Shown here: piece after piece, positions 1 to 11,600 of the stretch | Numbering within the stretch: the stretch's first letter is position 1 | How the letters are laid out: the number at the start of each line of letters is the position of its first letter | Assembly (NCBI GenBank): GCA_029237695.1 | Contig: CM055271.1 | Span: 36,204,462 to 36,268,461 of the forward strand | DNA length: 64,000 nucleotides | Direction of reading: 5' to 3' | Origin: Conchocele bisecta | Lineage: Eukaryota; Mollusca; Bivalvia; Lucinida; Thyasiridae | Translations under genes and position numbers: made by a program | The notes under the pieces: generated by a model | The model's input: the letters and a program-made list of their open reading frames with translations, nothing else | The model's database searches: none | What the model was told of the DNA's origin: nothing

Positions 1-1948
1 CCAAGGTCAAGGTCACAAACTTAGCACATTCATAAACTTAACGTTGGGGTAAATGTCTTATAACATCTGCTTCCTTTCATGGAACGCCTTGATATTTCAT
101 ACATGCATTCCTCAGATGACCCTCTATCATGCTGTAGCAAATCCATGACCCACCACTCAACCCTTACCCCAAGGTCAAGGTCAAAAACTTTGCACAATCA
201 AAAACTTAACGTTGGGGGTAAATGTCTTATAACATCTGTTTCCTTTCATGGAACGCCTTGATATTTCATACATGCATTCTTCAGATGACCCTCTATCATG
301 CTGTAGCAAATCCACGACCCACCACCCAACCCTTACCCCAAGGTCAAGGTCACAAACTTAGCATGTTCATAAACTTAACGTTGGGGTAAATGTTGTGTAA
401 CTTCTGTTTATTTACAGGGAATGCCTTCATATTTCATACATGCATTCATCTGATGACCCTCTACCATGCTGTAGCGAATACACGATCCACCACACAACCC
501 TTACCCCAAAGTCAAGGTCACAAACTTAGCACATTCATAAACTTAACTTTGGGGTAAATGTCTTGTAACATCTGTGTCCTTTCATGGAAAACCTTGTTAT
601 TTCATACATGCATTCCTCAGATGACCCTCTATTATGCTATAGCAAATCCATGACCCACCACCCAACCCTTACCCCAAGGTCAAGGTCACAAACTTATCAC
701 ATTCATAAACTTAACGTTTGGGTAAATGTCTTATAACATCTGCTTCCTTTCATGGAACGCCTTGATATTTCATACATGCATTTCTCAAATGACCCTCTAT
801 CATGCTGTAGCAAATCCATGACCCACCACCCAACCCTTACCCCAAGGTCAAGGTAAACAACTTTGCACAATCAAAAACTTAACGTTGGGGTAAATGTCTT
901 ATAACATCTGTTTCCTTTCATGGAACGCCTTGATATTTCATACATGCATTCCTCCGATGACCCTCTATCATGCTGTAGCAAACCCACGACCCACCACCCA
1001 ACCCTTACCCCAAGGTCAAGGTCACAAACTTAGCATGTTCATAAACTTAACTTTGGGGTAAATGTTGTGTAACTTCTGTTTATTTACAGGGAATGCCTTC
1101 ATATTTCATACATGCATTCATCTGATGACCCTCTATCATGCTGTAGCAAATCCACGATCCACCACCCAACCCTTACCCCAAAGTCAAGGTCACAAACTTA
1201 GCACATTCATAAACTTAACTTTGGGGTAAATGTCTTGTAACATCTGTGTCCTTTCATGGAACACCTTGTTATTACATACATGTGTTCCTCAGATGACCCT
1301 CTATCATGCTATAGCAAATCCATGACCCACCACCCAACCCTTACCCCAAGGTCAAGGTCACAAACTTAGCACATTCATAAACTTAACGTTTGGGTAAATG
1401 TCTTATAACATCTGCTTCCTTTCATGGAACGCCTTGATATTTCATACATGCATTTCTCAAATGACCCTCTATCATGCTGTAGCAAATCCATGACCCACCA
1501 CCCAACCCTTACCCCAAGGTCAAGGTAAACAACTTTGCACAATCAAAAACTTAACGTTGGGGTAAATGTCTTATAACATCTGTTTCCTTTCATGGAACGC
1601 CTTGATATTTCATACATGCATTCCTCCGATGACCCTCTATCATGCTGTAGCAAACCCACGACCCACCACTCAACCCTTACCCCAAGGTCAAGGTCACAAA
1701 CTTAGCATGTTCATAAACTTAACGTTGGGGTAAATGTTGTGTAACTTCTGTTTATTTACAGGGAATGCCTTCATATTTCATACATGCATTCATCTGATGA
1801 CCCTCTATCATGCTGTAGCAAATCCACGATCCACCACACAACCCTTACCCCAAAGTCAAGGTCACAAACTTAGCACATTCATAAACTTAACTTTGGGGTA
1901 AATGTCTTGTAACATCTGTGTCCTTTCATGGAACACCTTGTTATTATA
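1..1948. repeat. Satellite family 1, higher-order tandem array
   Basis: Tandem monomers of about 170 bp. Each contains AAGGTCAAGGTCA, a stretch around AACTTAACGTTGGGGTAAATG, TTTCATACATGCATTC and CTCTATCATGCTGTAGCAAA. A variant monomer with TGTTGTGTAACTTCTG recurs near 391, 1061 and 1736, so four monomers form a ~670-675 bp higher-order repeat. No coding gene is seen; short open frames here are shadows of the repeat. Confidence 0.95.
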
Positions 1949-2043
1949 CCCCCCGCAACGAGTTGAGGGGGGGTATACTGGAGTCAGGTTGTCCGTCCGT
2001 CCGTCCGTCCGTGCGTCCGTCCGTGCGTCCGTCCGTCCGTCCG
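1949..2043. repeat. Left boundary of inserted satellite block with CCGT microsatellite
   Basis: The family 1 monomer is interrupted by TACCCCCCGCAACGAG, a GAGGGGGGGTATAC mirror, and then a (GTCC)n-type microsatellite. A related GCGGGGGGTATATTCC stretch lies at about 3898-3913, after which family 1 resumes. This suggests that 1949-3935 is an insertion into family 1. Confidence 0.6.
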
Positions 2044-3330
2044 GATAAACTTAACATCAGAGAAATATTGTTATAACTTCTATTTCCTTCATCTAAAATG
2101 CTTGATATTTCACACATGCATTCCTGCTCTACTACCATGCTGTGCCAAATCCACGACCGTCCAACCCCCGCAGATCCCAAGGTCAAGGTCAATTACTTAG
2201 TCCGTAAACTTAACATCAGAGAAATATTGTTATAACTTCTATTTCCTTCATCTAAAATGCTTAATATTTCACACATGCATTCCTGTGAGGCTCTACTACC
2301 ATGCTGTGCCAAATCCACGACCGTCCAACCCCCGCAGATCCCAAGGTCAAGGTCAAATACTTAGTCTCTTTACAAAACTTAACATCAGAGTATATTGTTA
2401 TAACTTCTATTTCCTTCAATCTAAAATGCTTAATATTTCACACATGCTTCCTGTAAGGCTCTACTACCATGCTGTGCCAAATCCACGACCGTCCAACCCC
2501 CGCAGATCCCAAGGTCAAGGTTCAAATACTTAGTCTCTTTACAAAACTTAACATCAGAGAAATATTGTTATAACTTCTATTTGGGGCCTTCATCTAAAAT
2601 GCTTAATATTTCACACATGCATTCCTGTAAGGCTCCTACTACCATGCTGTGCAAAATCCATGACCGTCCAACCCCCGCTGATCCCAATGTCAAGGTCAAA
2701 TACTCTTTACAAAACTTAACATCAGAGAAATATTGTTATAACTTCTATTTCCTTCATCTAAAATGCTTAATATTTCACACATGCATTCCTGTAAGGCTCT
2801 ACTACCATGCTGTGCCAAATCCACGACCGTCCAACCCCCGCAGATCCCAAGGTCAAGGTCAAATACTTAGTCTCTTTACAAAACTTAACATCAGAAATAT
2901 TGTTATAACTTCTATTTCCTTCATCTAAAATGCTTAATATTTCACACATGCATTCCTGTAAGGCTCTACTACCATGCTGTGCAAAATCCATGACCGTCCA
3001 ACCCCGCTGATCCCAATGTCAAGGTCAAATACTCTTTACAAAACAAACTTAACATCAGAAATAAGTTATTCTATTTCCTTCATTGAAAATTCTTATTATT
3101 TCACTTGTGCATTCCTCTAAGGTTTGTACTATCATGCTGTCACAAATCTACGAGTGTCCAACCTCGCTGCTCCAAGGTCAAGGTCATCATACTTAGTCTC
3201 TTTACAAAACTTAACATCAGAGAAATATGTTATAACTTCTATTTCTTCATGGAAAATACTTAATATTTCATATGCTGTGACAAATCCCCGCTGATCTCGA
3301 GGTCAACGTCACATACATACGTATAACATT
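2044..3330. repeat. Satellite family 2, diverged tandem array
   Basis: Six to seven monomers of about 170-180 bp containing AACTTAACATCAGAGAAATA, TTTCACACATGCATTCCTG, CTCTACTACCATGCTGTGCC and CCAAGGTCAAGGTCA. The order of blocks matches family 1, so the two are diverged relatives. Monomers decay toward the right end. Confidence 0.92.
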
Positions 3331-3354
3331 GGCTTAACGCCCCCTCCTAATAAA

Positions 3355-3544
3355 CGCCAAACCCCCCCCCCCCCCCCCCAAATCTATCCATTTTTTTTTT
3401 TTTATTTTTTATTTTTTTAATGGCTAATAAACGCCCCCCCCCCCCCCCCAAATAATTTTTTTTTTTTTTTTACCAATGACCGCCAATTTCAAACACAAAT
3501 AGTCTTTAAATCTTTATTTGTGTTTGAAATTGGTGGTCCTTGGT

Positions 3545-3599
<55 letters not shown>

Positions 3600-3660
3600 T
3601 TTTTTTTTACTGGCTAATAAACGCCCCCCCCCCCTTTTGTAAAAATGTAACGCCTCCGGG
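3355..3660. repeat. Homopolymer-rich block (poly-C and poly-T)
   Basis: Runs of C (3362-3379, 3436-3449, 3625-3634) and long T runs (3391-3418, 3547-3609) surround repeated TAATAAACGCC words. The 3484-3535 segment contains an inverted AATTTCAAACACAAATA. Copy number here is likely uncertain in any assembly. Confidence 0.85.
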
Positions 3661-3689
3661 GGCGTTAATTCGAGGTTATACGGTAGTCT

Positions 3690-3935
3690 CTTTACAAAAC
3701 TTAACATCAGAGAAATCGGTTATAACTTCTATTTCCTTGCTCGGATCTGCTTCACATTTCACACACTCATTGCTCCAATGGACCTCTACCACCCTGTGAC
3801 AAATTCACGTTCATGCCGCTCGCGCTAATCCCAGAGTCAAGGTCACAAGCCCACACACTTGGAAATTTGTACATATTTTAGGGGTACCTGGGCCCACGCG
3901 GGGGGTATATTCCGTAAGCCTCGCTTACTGACCAA
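3690..3935. repeat. Decayed satellite 2 monomer and right boundary
   Basis: A last degraded family 2 monomer (CTTAACATCAGAGAAATCGG, AGTCAAGGTCAC) is followed by GGGCCCACGCGGGGGGTAT, the counterpart of the left boundary. Confidence 0.6.
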
Positions 3936-4895
3936 TCTAGTTACATACATGCATTCCTCAGATGACCCTCTATCATGCTATAGCAAATCCATGACCCACC
4001 ACCCAACCCTTACCCCAAGGTCACAAACTTAGTACATTCATAAACTTAACGTTTGGGTAAATGTCTTATAACATCTGCTTCCTTTCATGGAACGCCTTGA
4101 TATTTCATACATGCATTCCTCAAATGACCCTCTATCATGCTGTAGCAAATCCATGACCCACCACCCAACCCTTACCCCAAGGTCAAGGTCAAAATCTTTG
4201 CACAATCAAAAACTTAACGTTGGGGTAAATGTCTTATAACATCTGTTTCCTTTCATGGAACGCCTTGATATTTCATACATGCATTCCTCAGATGACCCTC
4301 TATCATGCTGTAGCAAACCCACGACCCACCACCCAACCCTTACCCCAAGGTCAAGGTCACAAACTTAGCATGTTCATACACTTAACGTTGGGGTAAATGT
4401 TGTGTAACTTCTGTTTATTTACAGGGAATGCCTTCATATTTCATACATGCATTCATCTGATGACCCTCTATCATGCTGTAGCAAATCCACGATCCACCAC
4501 CCAACCCTTACCCCAAAGTCAAGGTCACACACTTAGCACATTCATAAACTTAACTTTGGGGTAAATGTCTTGTAACGTCTGTGTCCTTTCATGGAACACC
4601 TTGTTATTTCATACATGCATTCCTCAGATGACCCTCTATCATGCGTCAAGGTCACAAACTTAGCACATTCATACATGCATTCCTTATGTGAATAGCTATC
4701 ATGCTTCAGAGAATCACCAACTTCGTGCGTTCATAAACTTAACGTTGGGTTAAATTTTGTTTTACTTCTGTTTTCAGGGAACGCATTGATATTTCATACA
4801 TGCATTCATCTTAATATGCTATATCATGCTATAGCAAATACACGACCCACCTTCTACCACTGACCCCAATGTCAAGGTCCATCGCACACCCCTTA
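3936..4895. repeat. Satellite family 1 resumes
   Basis: About five more family 1 monomers with the same AAGGTCAAGGTCA, TACATGCATTCCTCAGATGA and CTCTATCATGC blocks. They become irregular after 4640, where monomers are truncated. Confidence 0.92.
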
Positions 4896-4949
4896 ATCCA
4901 AGGTTAAGTTATATAATATTCATGTTTTTTATACAACTGTGCCAAGTTT

Positions 4950-5021
4950 GAGTGAAGGCTGCCAACAGGCGAGCTTTGTTGTCTTCTGACAACTCTTCTT
5001 GTATGTAACCTGATGCATTGG

Positions 5022-5053
<32 letters not shown>

Positions 5054-5054
5054 T

Positions 5055-5146
<92 letters not shown>

Positions 5147-5300
5147 GGATCCCAAAATCAGAACGGAATATTTACATTGAGAAATATTCAGCCCTGAAAT
5201 TAGAATAAGCTGACCTGGTGCCAGGTCCATACCACACCAAAGTCACTTGTCGCCTTCAACTAAAACTAATAGTATTAGGAATAATCGTATTACTCGTACA
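4950..5300 (-). repeat. SINE-like repeat containing a ~125-bp poly-G tract
   Basis: Read on the minus strand this matches the repeat seen at 7309, 9095, 13264 and 13527 (GGACCTGGCACCAGGTC, AATTTCAGGGCTGAATAT, AATATTCCGTTCTGATTTTG). At the position where other copies have a short C run (GGATCCCCCCAATG near 13383), this copy has an almost pure G tract on the plus strand at about 5019-5145, broken by only an A and two Ts. Confidence 0.75.
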
Positions 5301-5518
5301 AGGGGTGTAACCAGATTTAACCCTCACATACAAGAATGCCAAAGACGTACCTGAGGGCCAAACTAAAGTATACTTTGCAATGTTGATGAAATAGGCTACA
5401 GGTCTCCGTTCGGGATTCCGTTAAATTACCCATGGCATGCACCCACCTGCTACCCACAATAGTATCAGCCTGAGGTAACTTGACATCGGCGCGAGACCAG
5501 TAACAGTCGCTAATGTGT

Positions 5519-5689
5519 TCATTTACCCTGATGCAATGTCACAATGGCATCCGCCAGTTTTATAACGTCGTCAAACACGACATAGACCTGTGCCGAGAAT
5601 CTACAGCTGAGTACCCCGGAGAAGTTGAAGATGTAGGTCTGGACGTCAAACCGATCCACGATCAACTTCTGTAGCTCCAGGCTCCTCGT
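5519..5689 (-). CDS. Exon 9 of class V aminotransferase with stop
   Basis: 171 nt including TGA at 5519-5521; encodes TRSLELQKLIVDRFDVQTY and the C-terminal small domain, with a VYVVFDDVIKLADAI helix. Acceptor CATTGTAG. Phase 0. Confidence 0.9.
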   Translation of the reverse strand, partial: TRSLELQKLIVDRFDVQTYIFNFSGVLSCRFSAQVYVVFDDVIKLADAIVTLHQGK

Positions 5690-8600
5690 CTACAATGACG
5701 ATACATTGGTGTAAACGATATTTATTCAACGAAGGACAAGTAATATAAGTGTACTATGGTAAGCCACTGAAACCAGATTTCATTGTTTTGTAACCCGGAT
5801 GTTCGTATCCGGTCAATGCCTCATACATAGATATTGTTACATGGCTTCCGTTGTTGTGCAAAATGTGCAAACAAATAGCGCGTACTGTTTGCACATGGCT
5901 TTAGGCAATGGTCATTCCGGGGCCGCGGGTAATGGAAGTGCCTTCATGACGTCACTGCGCGGAAGTGCCTTCATGACGTCACTACTTCATGACGTTCATG
6001 ACGCGGCCCCGGAATATGCATACCGAAAATTATCTACGTGAATGGGACGATTTTATAAAAGTACTGAATATAATGCTCAAATTACATCAGTTTTTTGTTG
6101 GAAATGTAACAATAACGTTTGATCATGTCCAGCCGTGTGCAAACGTTTGCTGTGGCCCTCGGGAACTGTTTGAACCCGCGGCCTGCGGCCTTGGGTTTCA
6201 AACAGTTCCATCGGGCCACAGCAAACGTTTGCACACGGCTGGACATGATCAAACCTTATAATAGCAAACAAGTGTCTTTTAGTATCAAGTTTATCAGGCA
6301 AGGCTAGGAAACGTGTACCGTTTCCGAGCCGCGCCTGATAAACTTGAAGACCCTAGCATGGTATATTTATCAGGTAACGTTTTTGGCTGCATGATGTGCA
6401 ATAATGCCATTGTTTGTGTCGGTATGTATGCAGCCTATACAAAGCTCGTTACCTGATAAATAGAGAATTTCCGTTTCCGTGCCGCGCCGGATATTTTTCC
6501 CATTCACGGCACTAACCTACTATTCAATTTATTCCGTCAACACCTACAAATGGCTTTAAAATGCAAATAAAAATAACCCCAGCCACCGCACATATTCATA
6601 CGCAGTGATTAGGTCGTATTGACAGGATATCAAAACTTTCACGTCACCGTGTTTCACGACACATACGCAGTGTTGAGGGGATAAATTATGTTATCAATCG
6701 GTACGGATTGGATCAATGCAAAGCATGTTGCCTGTAGCCGATTTCACAAACATTACAAAGTATACTTTTCTAGCAAAGTATACTTTGAGGGAGTAATCAT
6801 TGATTTTTCCGAAATGCATTACTTCATACAGAACTAATGATTGCATATATTTGATGATTAAAATTATGCAGACTTATTATACTGAATTTATTACATTATC
6901 ACAGCCAAAATGGCTGTGATAATGTAATAAATTCAGTATAATAAATTATAAAATTCATCCTAAAAATTGAAAATTCTCCTCAAAGTATACTTTGATAGAA
7001 AAGTATACTTTGCAATGTTGGTGAAATAGGCTACTGGTATATCAAATGCCATGTTCACTTACGGGGTTCTCGGTGTACCCGGCTATATACGGCAGTGTGA
7101 TAATCTGTAGGTCTGGGGCCACCATAGAGTCTGTGATGTCGGCACGTTTACTTCCCCACCTCTCCTCCAAATACTCCACAGCCCGTCGTTTCAGGTCGGT
7201 TGTGTATTTGAGAATCTTTTCCTAAACAAGTAGGTACGCATATATAGCACACACTGAGTGCAAACTTCTAATAATAATTACATGTATTATATTATCAAGT
7301 GACCTTGGTGTGGTATGGACCTGGCACCATGTCCGGTTATTCTAATTTCAGGGCTGCGGAATATATTTTTTCTGGATGTAAATATTCCGTTCTGATTTTG
7401 GGATTTTCGCCCCAATGCAGCGGGTTAAAACGGGATCGAACCCGTTTTCCCGGCCTTACATGACCATAGCTGTTGATAGGCCATTAAACACCAATAAACA
7501 AACAAATATAGTATATTATACGTTGCTGTGAAACAACCGAAATGTGTAAGGGTTCAGCAGGCCGTTTCACTAAACTTTGTACGACTAAAATGTTCGTAAG
7601 TGCAAAATTACGATAGTCTGTAAATTTCACATTAACAATGTTTTCTTGTAAACAATTATTGGATTTACATGTTTTGAGCATATGCAGCCTATGCTCAATA
7701 AATGTAAATCCATCAATTGAAGTTTCCAGCCGATCCTAAATTTGCACTTGCGAACATTTTAGTTGTACGAAGTTTAGTGAAACGGGCCCCAGGGGTTGCC
7801 CCAGGACCCCTTACATATTTCGGTTGCTTCACAGCTCCGGAAATGTTTGATTTATAGAAGCCAAATGTTGCATTCGGGAATGTTTGGACAGCAACTAGCT
7901 CCTGGGCAAGAGTTTCGGTCAATTTACGAAGAATATTTCTGAAAATTGGCATATTGCAATAATTTTACTTGATGTTGGCCTCATTTTGGCACCAGTGCAT
8001 GCAAGTATCAAACAGTATGTAAATAACGTGTGGCCTGGAAAGATTGGTCTTCTGTTTTATTAATATCGTTTGTATGGAAGCCCTGGAGGGACTTCCGACT
8101 TCTTTACTTCCGACTTCCGACTTCATCACTTCTGACTTCATTACTTCCGACTTCATTACTTCTGACTTCCGACTTCATTACTTCCGACTTCATCACTTCC
8201 GACTTCATTACTTCAGACTTCATCACTTCATTACTTCATTACTTCCGACTTCATCACTTCTGACTTCATTACTTCCGACTTCATTACTTCGACTTCCGAC
8301 TTCATTACTTCAATTACTTCCGACTTCCGACTTCATTACTTCCGACTTCCGACTTCATTACTTCATTACTTCACTTCCGACTTCATTACTTCCGACTTCC
8401 GACTTCATTACTTCATTACTTCCGACTTCGACTTCATTACTTCCGACTTCCGACTTCATTACTTCATTACTTTCCGACTTCATTACTTCAGACTTCATTA
8501 CTTCCGACTTCATCACTTCTGACTTCATTACTTCTGACTTCATCACTTCTGACTTGGAAGTAATGAAGTCGGAAGTCGGAAGTAATGAAGTCGGAAGTGA

Positions 8601-11600
8601 TGAAGTCAGAAGTGATGGAGTCGGAAGTCAGAAGTAATGAAGTCGGAAGTAATGAAGTCAGAAGTGATGAAGTTAGAAGTCGGAAGTAATGAAGTCGGAA
8701 GTCGGAAGTAAAGAAGTCGGAAGTCCCTCCAGGGCTTCCATACGTTTGCCATTTTGTTACTTCACATAGGTTAATATAATGGTTAACCCACTACATGTTG
8801 GAATACAATTACAGTGCAGTGGAACCTCTCTAAACCGGACACGGAGTAACTTTTGTTGTGCTTCAGCGGCATGTTACATTGTCATGTAGTTGGTGGTTGG
8901 TCGGGCGAACGAGACGGCGTAAATTAACGATAGGGGTTCCTCTTTATAGGAATCACGATTTGCCTGATTTGGCCCTCAGGTACGTTTTTTATCTTTGGCG
9001 CTTTTGTTACCTGGGAATTGAATTGGGTTATTGCCCATTATAAAAGTAGTAAGATTATTACTGATCCTGCTGCTTTTGGGAGGGGGCCAAGTGATTCTGG
9101 TGTGGCGAGGACCTGGCACCAGATCAGGATTATTCTGATTTCAGGGCTGAATATATAGTTTTCTAGTGTAACTATTCAGTTCTGATTTTGGGATTTCCAC
9201 CCCCCTCCCCATTTGTACATGTACTTGAACATATACATGTACAGGTAATACATGGGATTTAGTACTAAACCCATTGACCCGGCCTTAAATGACCTTAGCT
9301 GTTGATAGGCCGTTAAACCCCAACAAACAAACAAACAAACAAACATTGTCATGTGTATCAGTAGCCTATTTCATCAACATTGCAAAGTATACTTTGAGGG
9401 AGTAATCATTTATTTTCCCTGAAATGCATTATTTCATATAGAAGTAACAAATGCATATATTTCATGATTAAAAGTATGCAGAATTATTATACTGAATTTA
9501 TTACATTATCACAGCCAAATTGGCTGTGATAATGTAATAAATTTCAGTATAATAACAATTAATAAATTTATCATAAAATTGAAAATTTCTCCCTCAAAGT
9601 ATACTTTGCTACTAACGTATACTTTGCAATGTTGGTGAAATAGGCTACAGATAATAACGTCTGTTCATGACCCCTAAGCTCCCGCGCCTGTCTTGAAATT
9701 GCAATATGCCTGTTTTTCACTGGAACATCTCTAAACCGGAGATGCTGGCGACAACACATCGTATCCTGTTTTTATGAATGTTTTGAGATTTGTATTCCCA
9801 CCGGTCGCCATAGAGCCGGGAGGCGTATTATGCGTGGACTGTGTTCGCAGCCACTTACGTACCGTGCCTCCAATCCTGTTGTAGTAGTCAATCCCGTGCA
9901 TGGCACAGATATACGGCGTGTGGTCGGCCGTCCCTGAAACAAGGCACTATCTACTGTCTGTTCCACGTTTTGCTGCCGACGAACTTTCGGCTATTAAGCA
10001 CATTAAATCTAAAAAGTACTTTTTCATCAATAACAAAAAAGTCGCCCTCCCCAAAAAAATTTATTTGATGAGATTCCATCAAATATTGATTTTATTGCGA
10101 AAAAAAAAAAAAAAAACACCCCCCCGATTTTCCTATGGGAATTTAACATGGGGGCTAGAAATAGATTTTCTTTAATATTTTTTTTTATTTGTGGACCGAT
10201 TTTCAAAATCTAACTTGTTTTCTTAGTTACATCATTTTCAAGCTATCTCGCCAGGTTTCGGAGTCAATTTCCAAAATTTTTCGTTTTTTGATCCTTCAGG
10301 ATCAAAAATTGAAAAGTTTTGGAAATTGACTCCTCGTGTTAAATTCCCATAGGAAAATCGTTTTTTCGCAATAAAATCAATATTTAATAGAATTTCATCA
10401 AATAAATATTTTGTGTTATTGATGAAAAAGTACTTACTTTTAAATATGTTTTTGATTTAATGTAGTAGGTTAGTGCCGTGAATGGGAAAACATATCTGGC
10501 GCGGCACGGAAACGGGATGTGCTCGGCAGAGCCTCGCCCATCCCGTTTACTAACCCTTGCCATATATTTTTTCCCATTCACGGCACTAACCTACTATTCT
10601 CGATACACTGGACAGAGGGCAGCACGAGTGAAAACGTGTCACCCTGGCTGTATTAAAGGTACATGCCCACTCAGTAGGCACAAACTGTTCTTTATATCAG
10701 AGACATCATGTGAGGCCTTTTCTGGCAAAATAAACATTCATTCACCATTACCCACCCCCCACCCTCAACAAAAATGCTTTGATTTAACGACGGCACTGGC
10801 TCGATGACTGTATTTCGGGACCGACTATTTAAGTCCCCATCCGGTAGGACAAGGCTAGCACGAAGTTGTCTTGCCCAAGGACTCGCCGAATCAGGCATTC
10901 GCAGCGGTCGATACGGGAATCGAACCCGGGGACTCCCGATCTGCAGTCCGACGCTCTACCTACTGAGTTATTGGCCACCTCCAAACCATTACCCCACGTA
11001 TTGATTGGCATTATTATACATTTTATATCTGACGTAACTTTCTACACTGATATGAGGGTAGATAACCGTGTTTCCTTAAAATGTTAACGGACATTACAAT
11101 TGATACTCTGTATTTATTTTTTGATATGCAATTGTCATACTTTATAATCTGTCCGAAAATATTATTTTTTCAGATGACGCATTTAATTAGTATAAATAAT
11201 TAAAAAATACCATGCCTCATTTGCATATGAAAATATCACTATCAGTAATATAAATAATTGGTGGAATAGTGACACAATTATTTACTTATTTAATTCATAT
11301 AAAGAACAGTTTGTGCCTACTGGGTGGGCATGTACCTGTAAATTAGGATATGATTAAGGGTTCGGCGGGGTGTACGTAAGTTTACAATAAAACAAATTTA
11401 TCCCGTCAACACAGTGCGTATGTGCGGTGAAACACGGTACCGTGAAACATTTTTGATATCCAGTCAATACAATGTTTGCATTTTAAAGCCATTTGTAGGT
11501 GTTGACGGGATAAATAGAATAGTAGGTTAGTGCCGTGAATGGGAAAAAATATCTGGCGCGGCACGGAAACGGGATGTGCTCGGCAGAGCCTCGCCCATCC

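Noticed and set aside
4904..5230. Poly-proline open frame
   Set aside because: Minus-strand translation of the G tract.
8044..8637. 197-codon frame rich in TSDFITS repeats
   Set aside because: Translation of the ~15-bp inverted repeat core of a fold-back element; not a gene.
8100..8700. CRISPR-like array
   Set aside because: Short repeats without unique spacers, inverted at mid-array, in a eukaryotic intron; no cas genes.
9853..9862. GTAAGT as exon 7 donor
   Set aside because: It fits the consensus better, but it leaves exon 8 out of frame; the GTACGT four bases earlier keeps the frame.
10917..10975. tRNA-Cys-like gene
   Set aside because: A and B boxes are present but acceptor and D-stem pairing is poor, and it continues into a SINE body that is repeated at 20080; treated as a SINE head.
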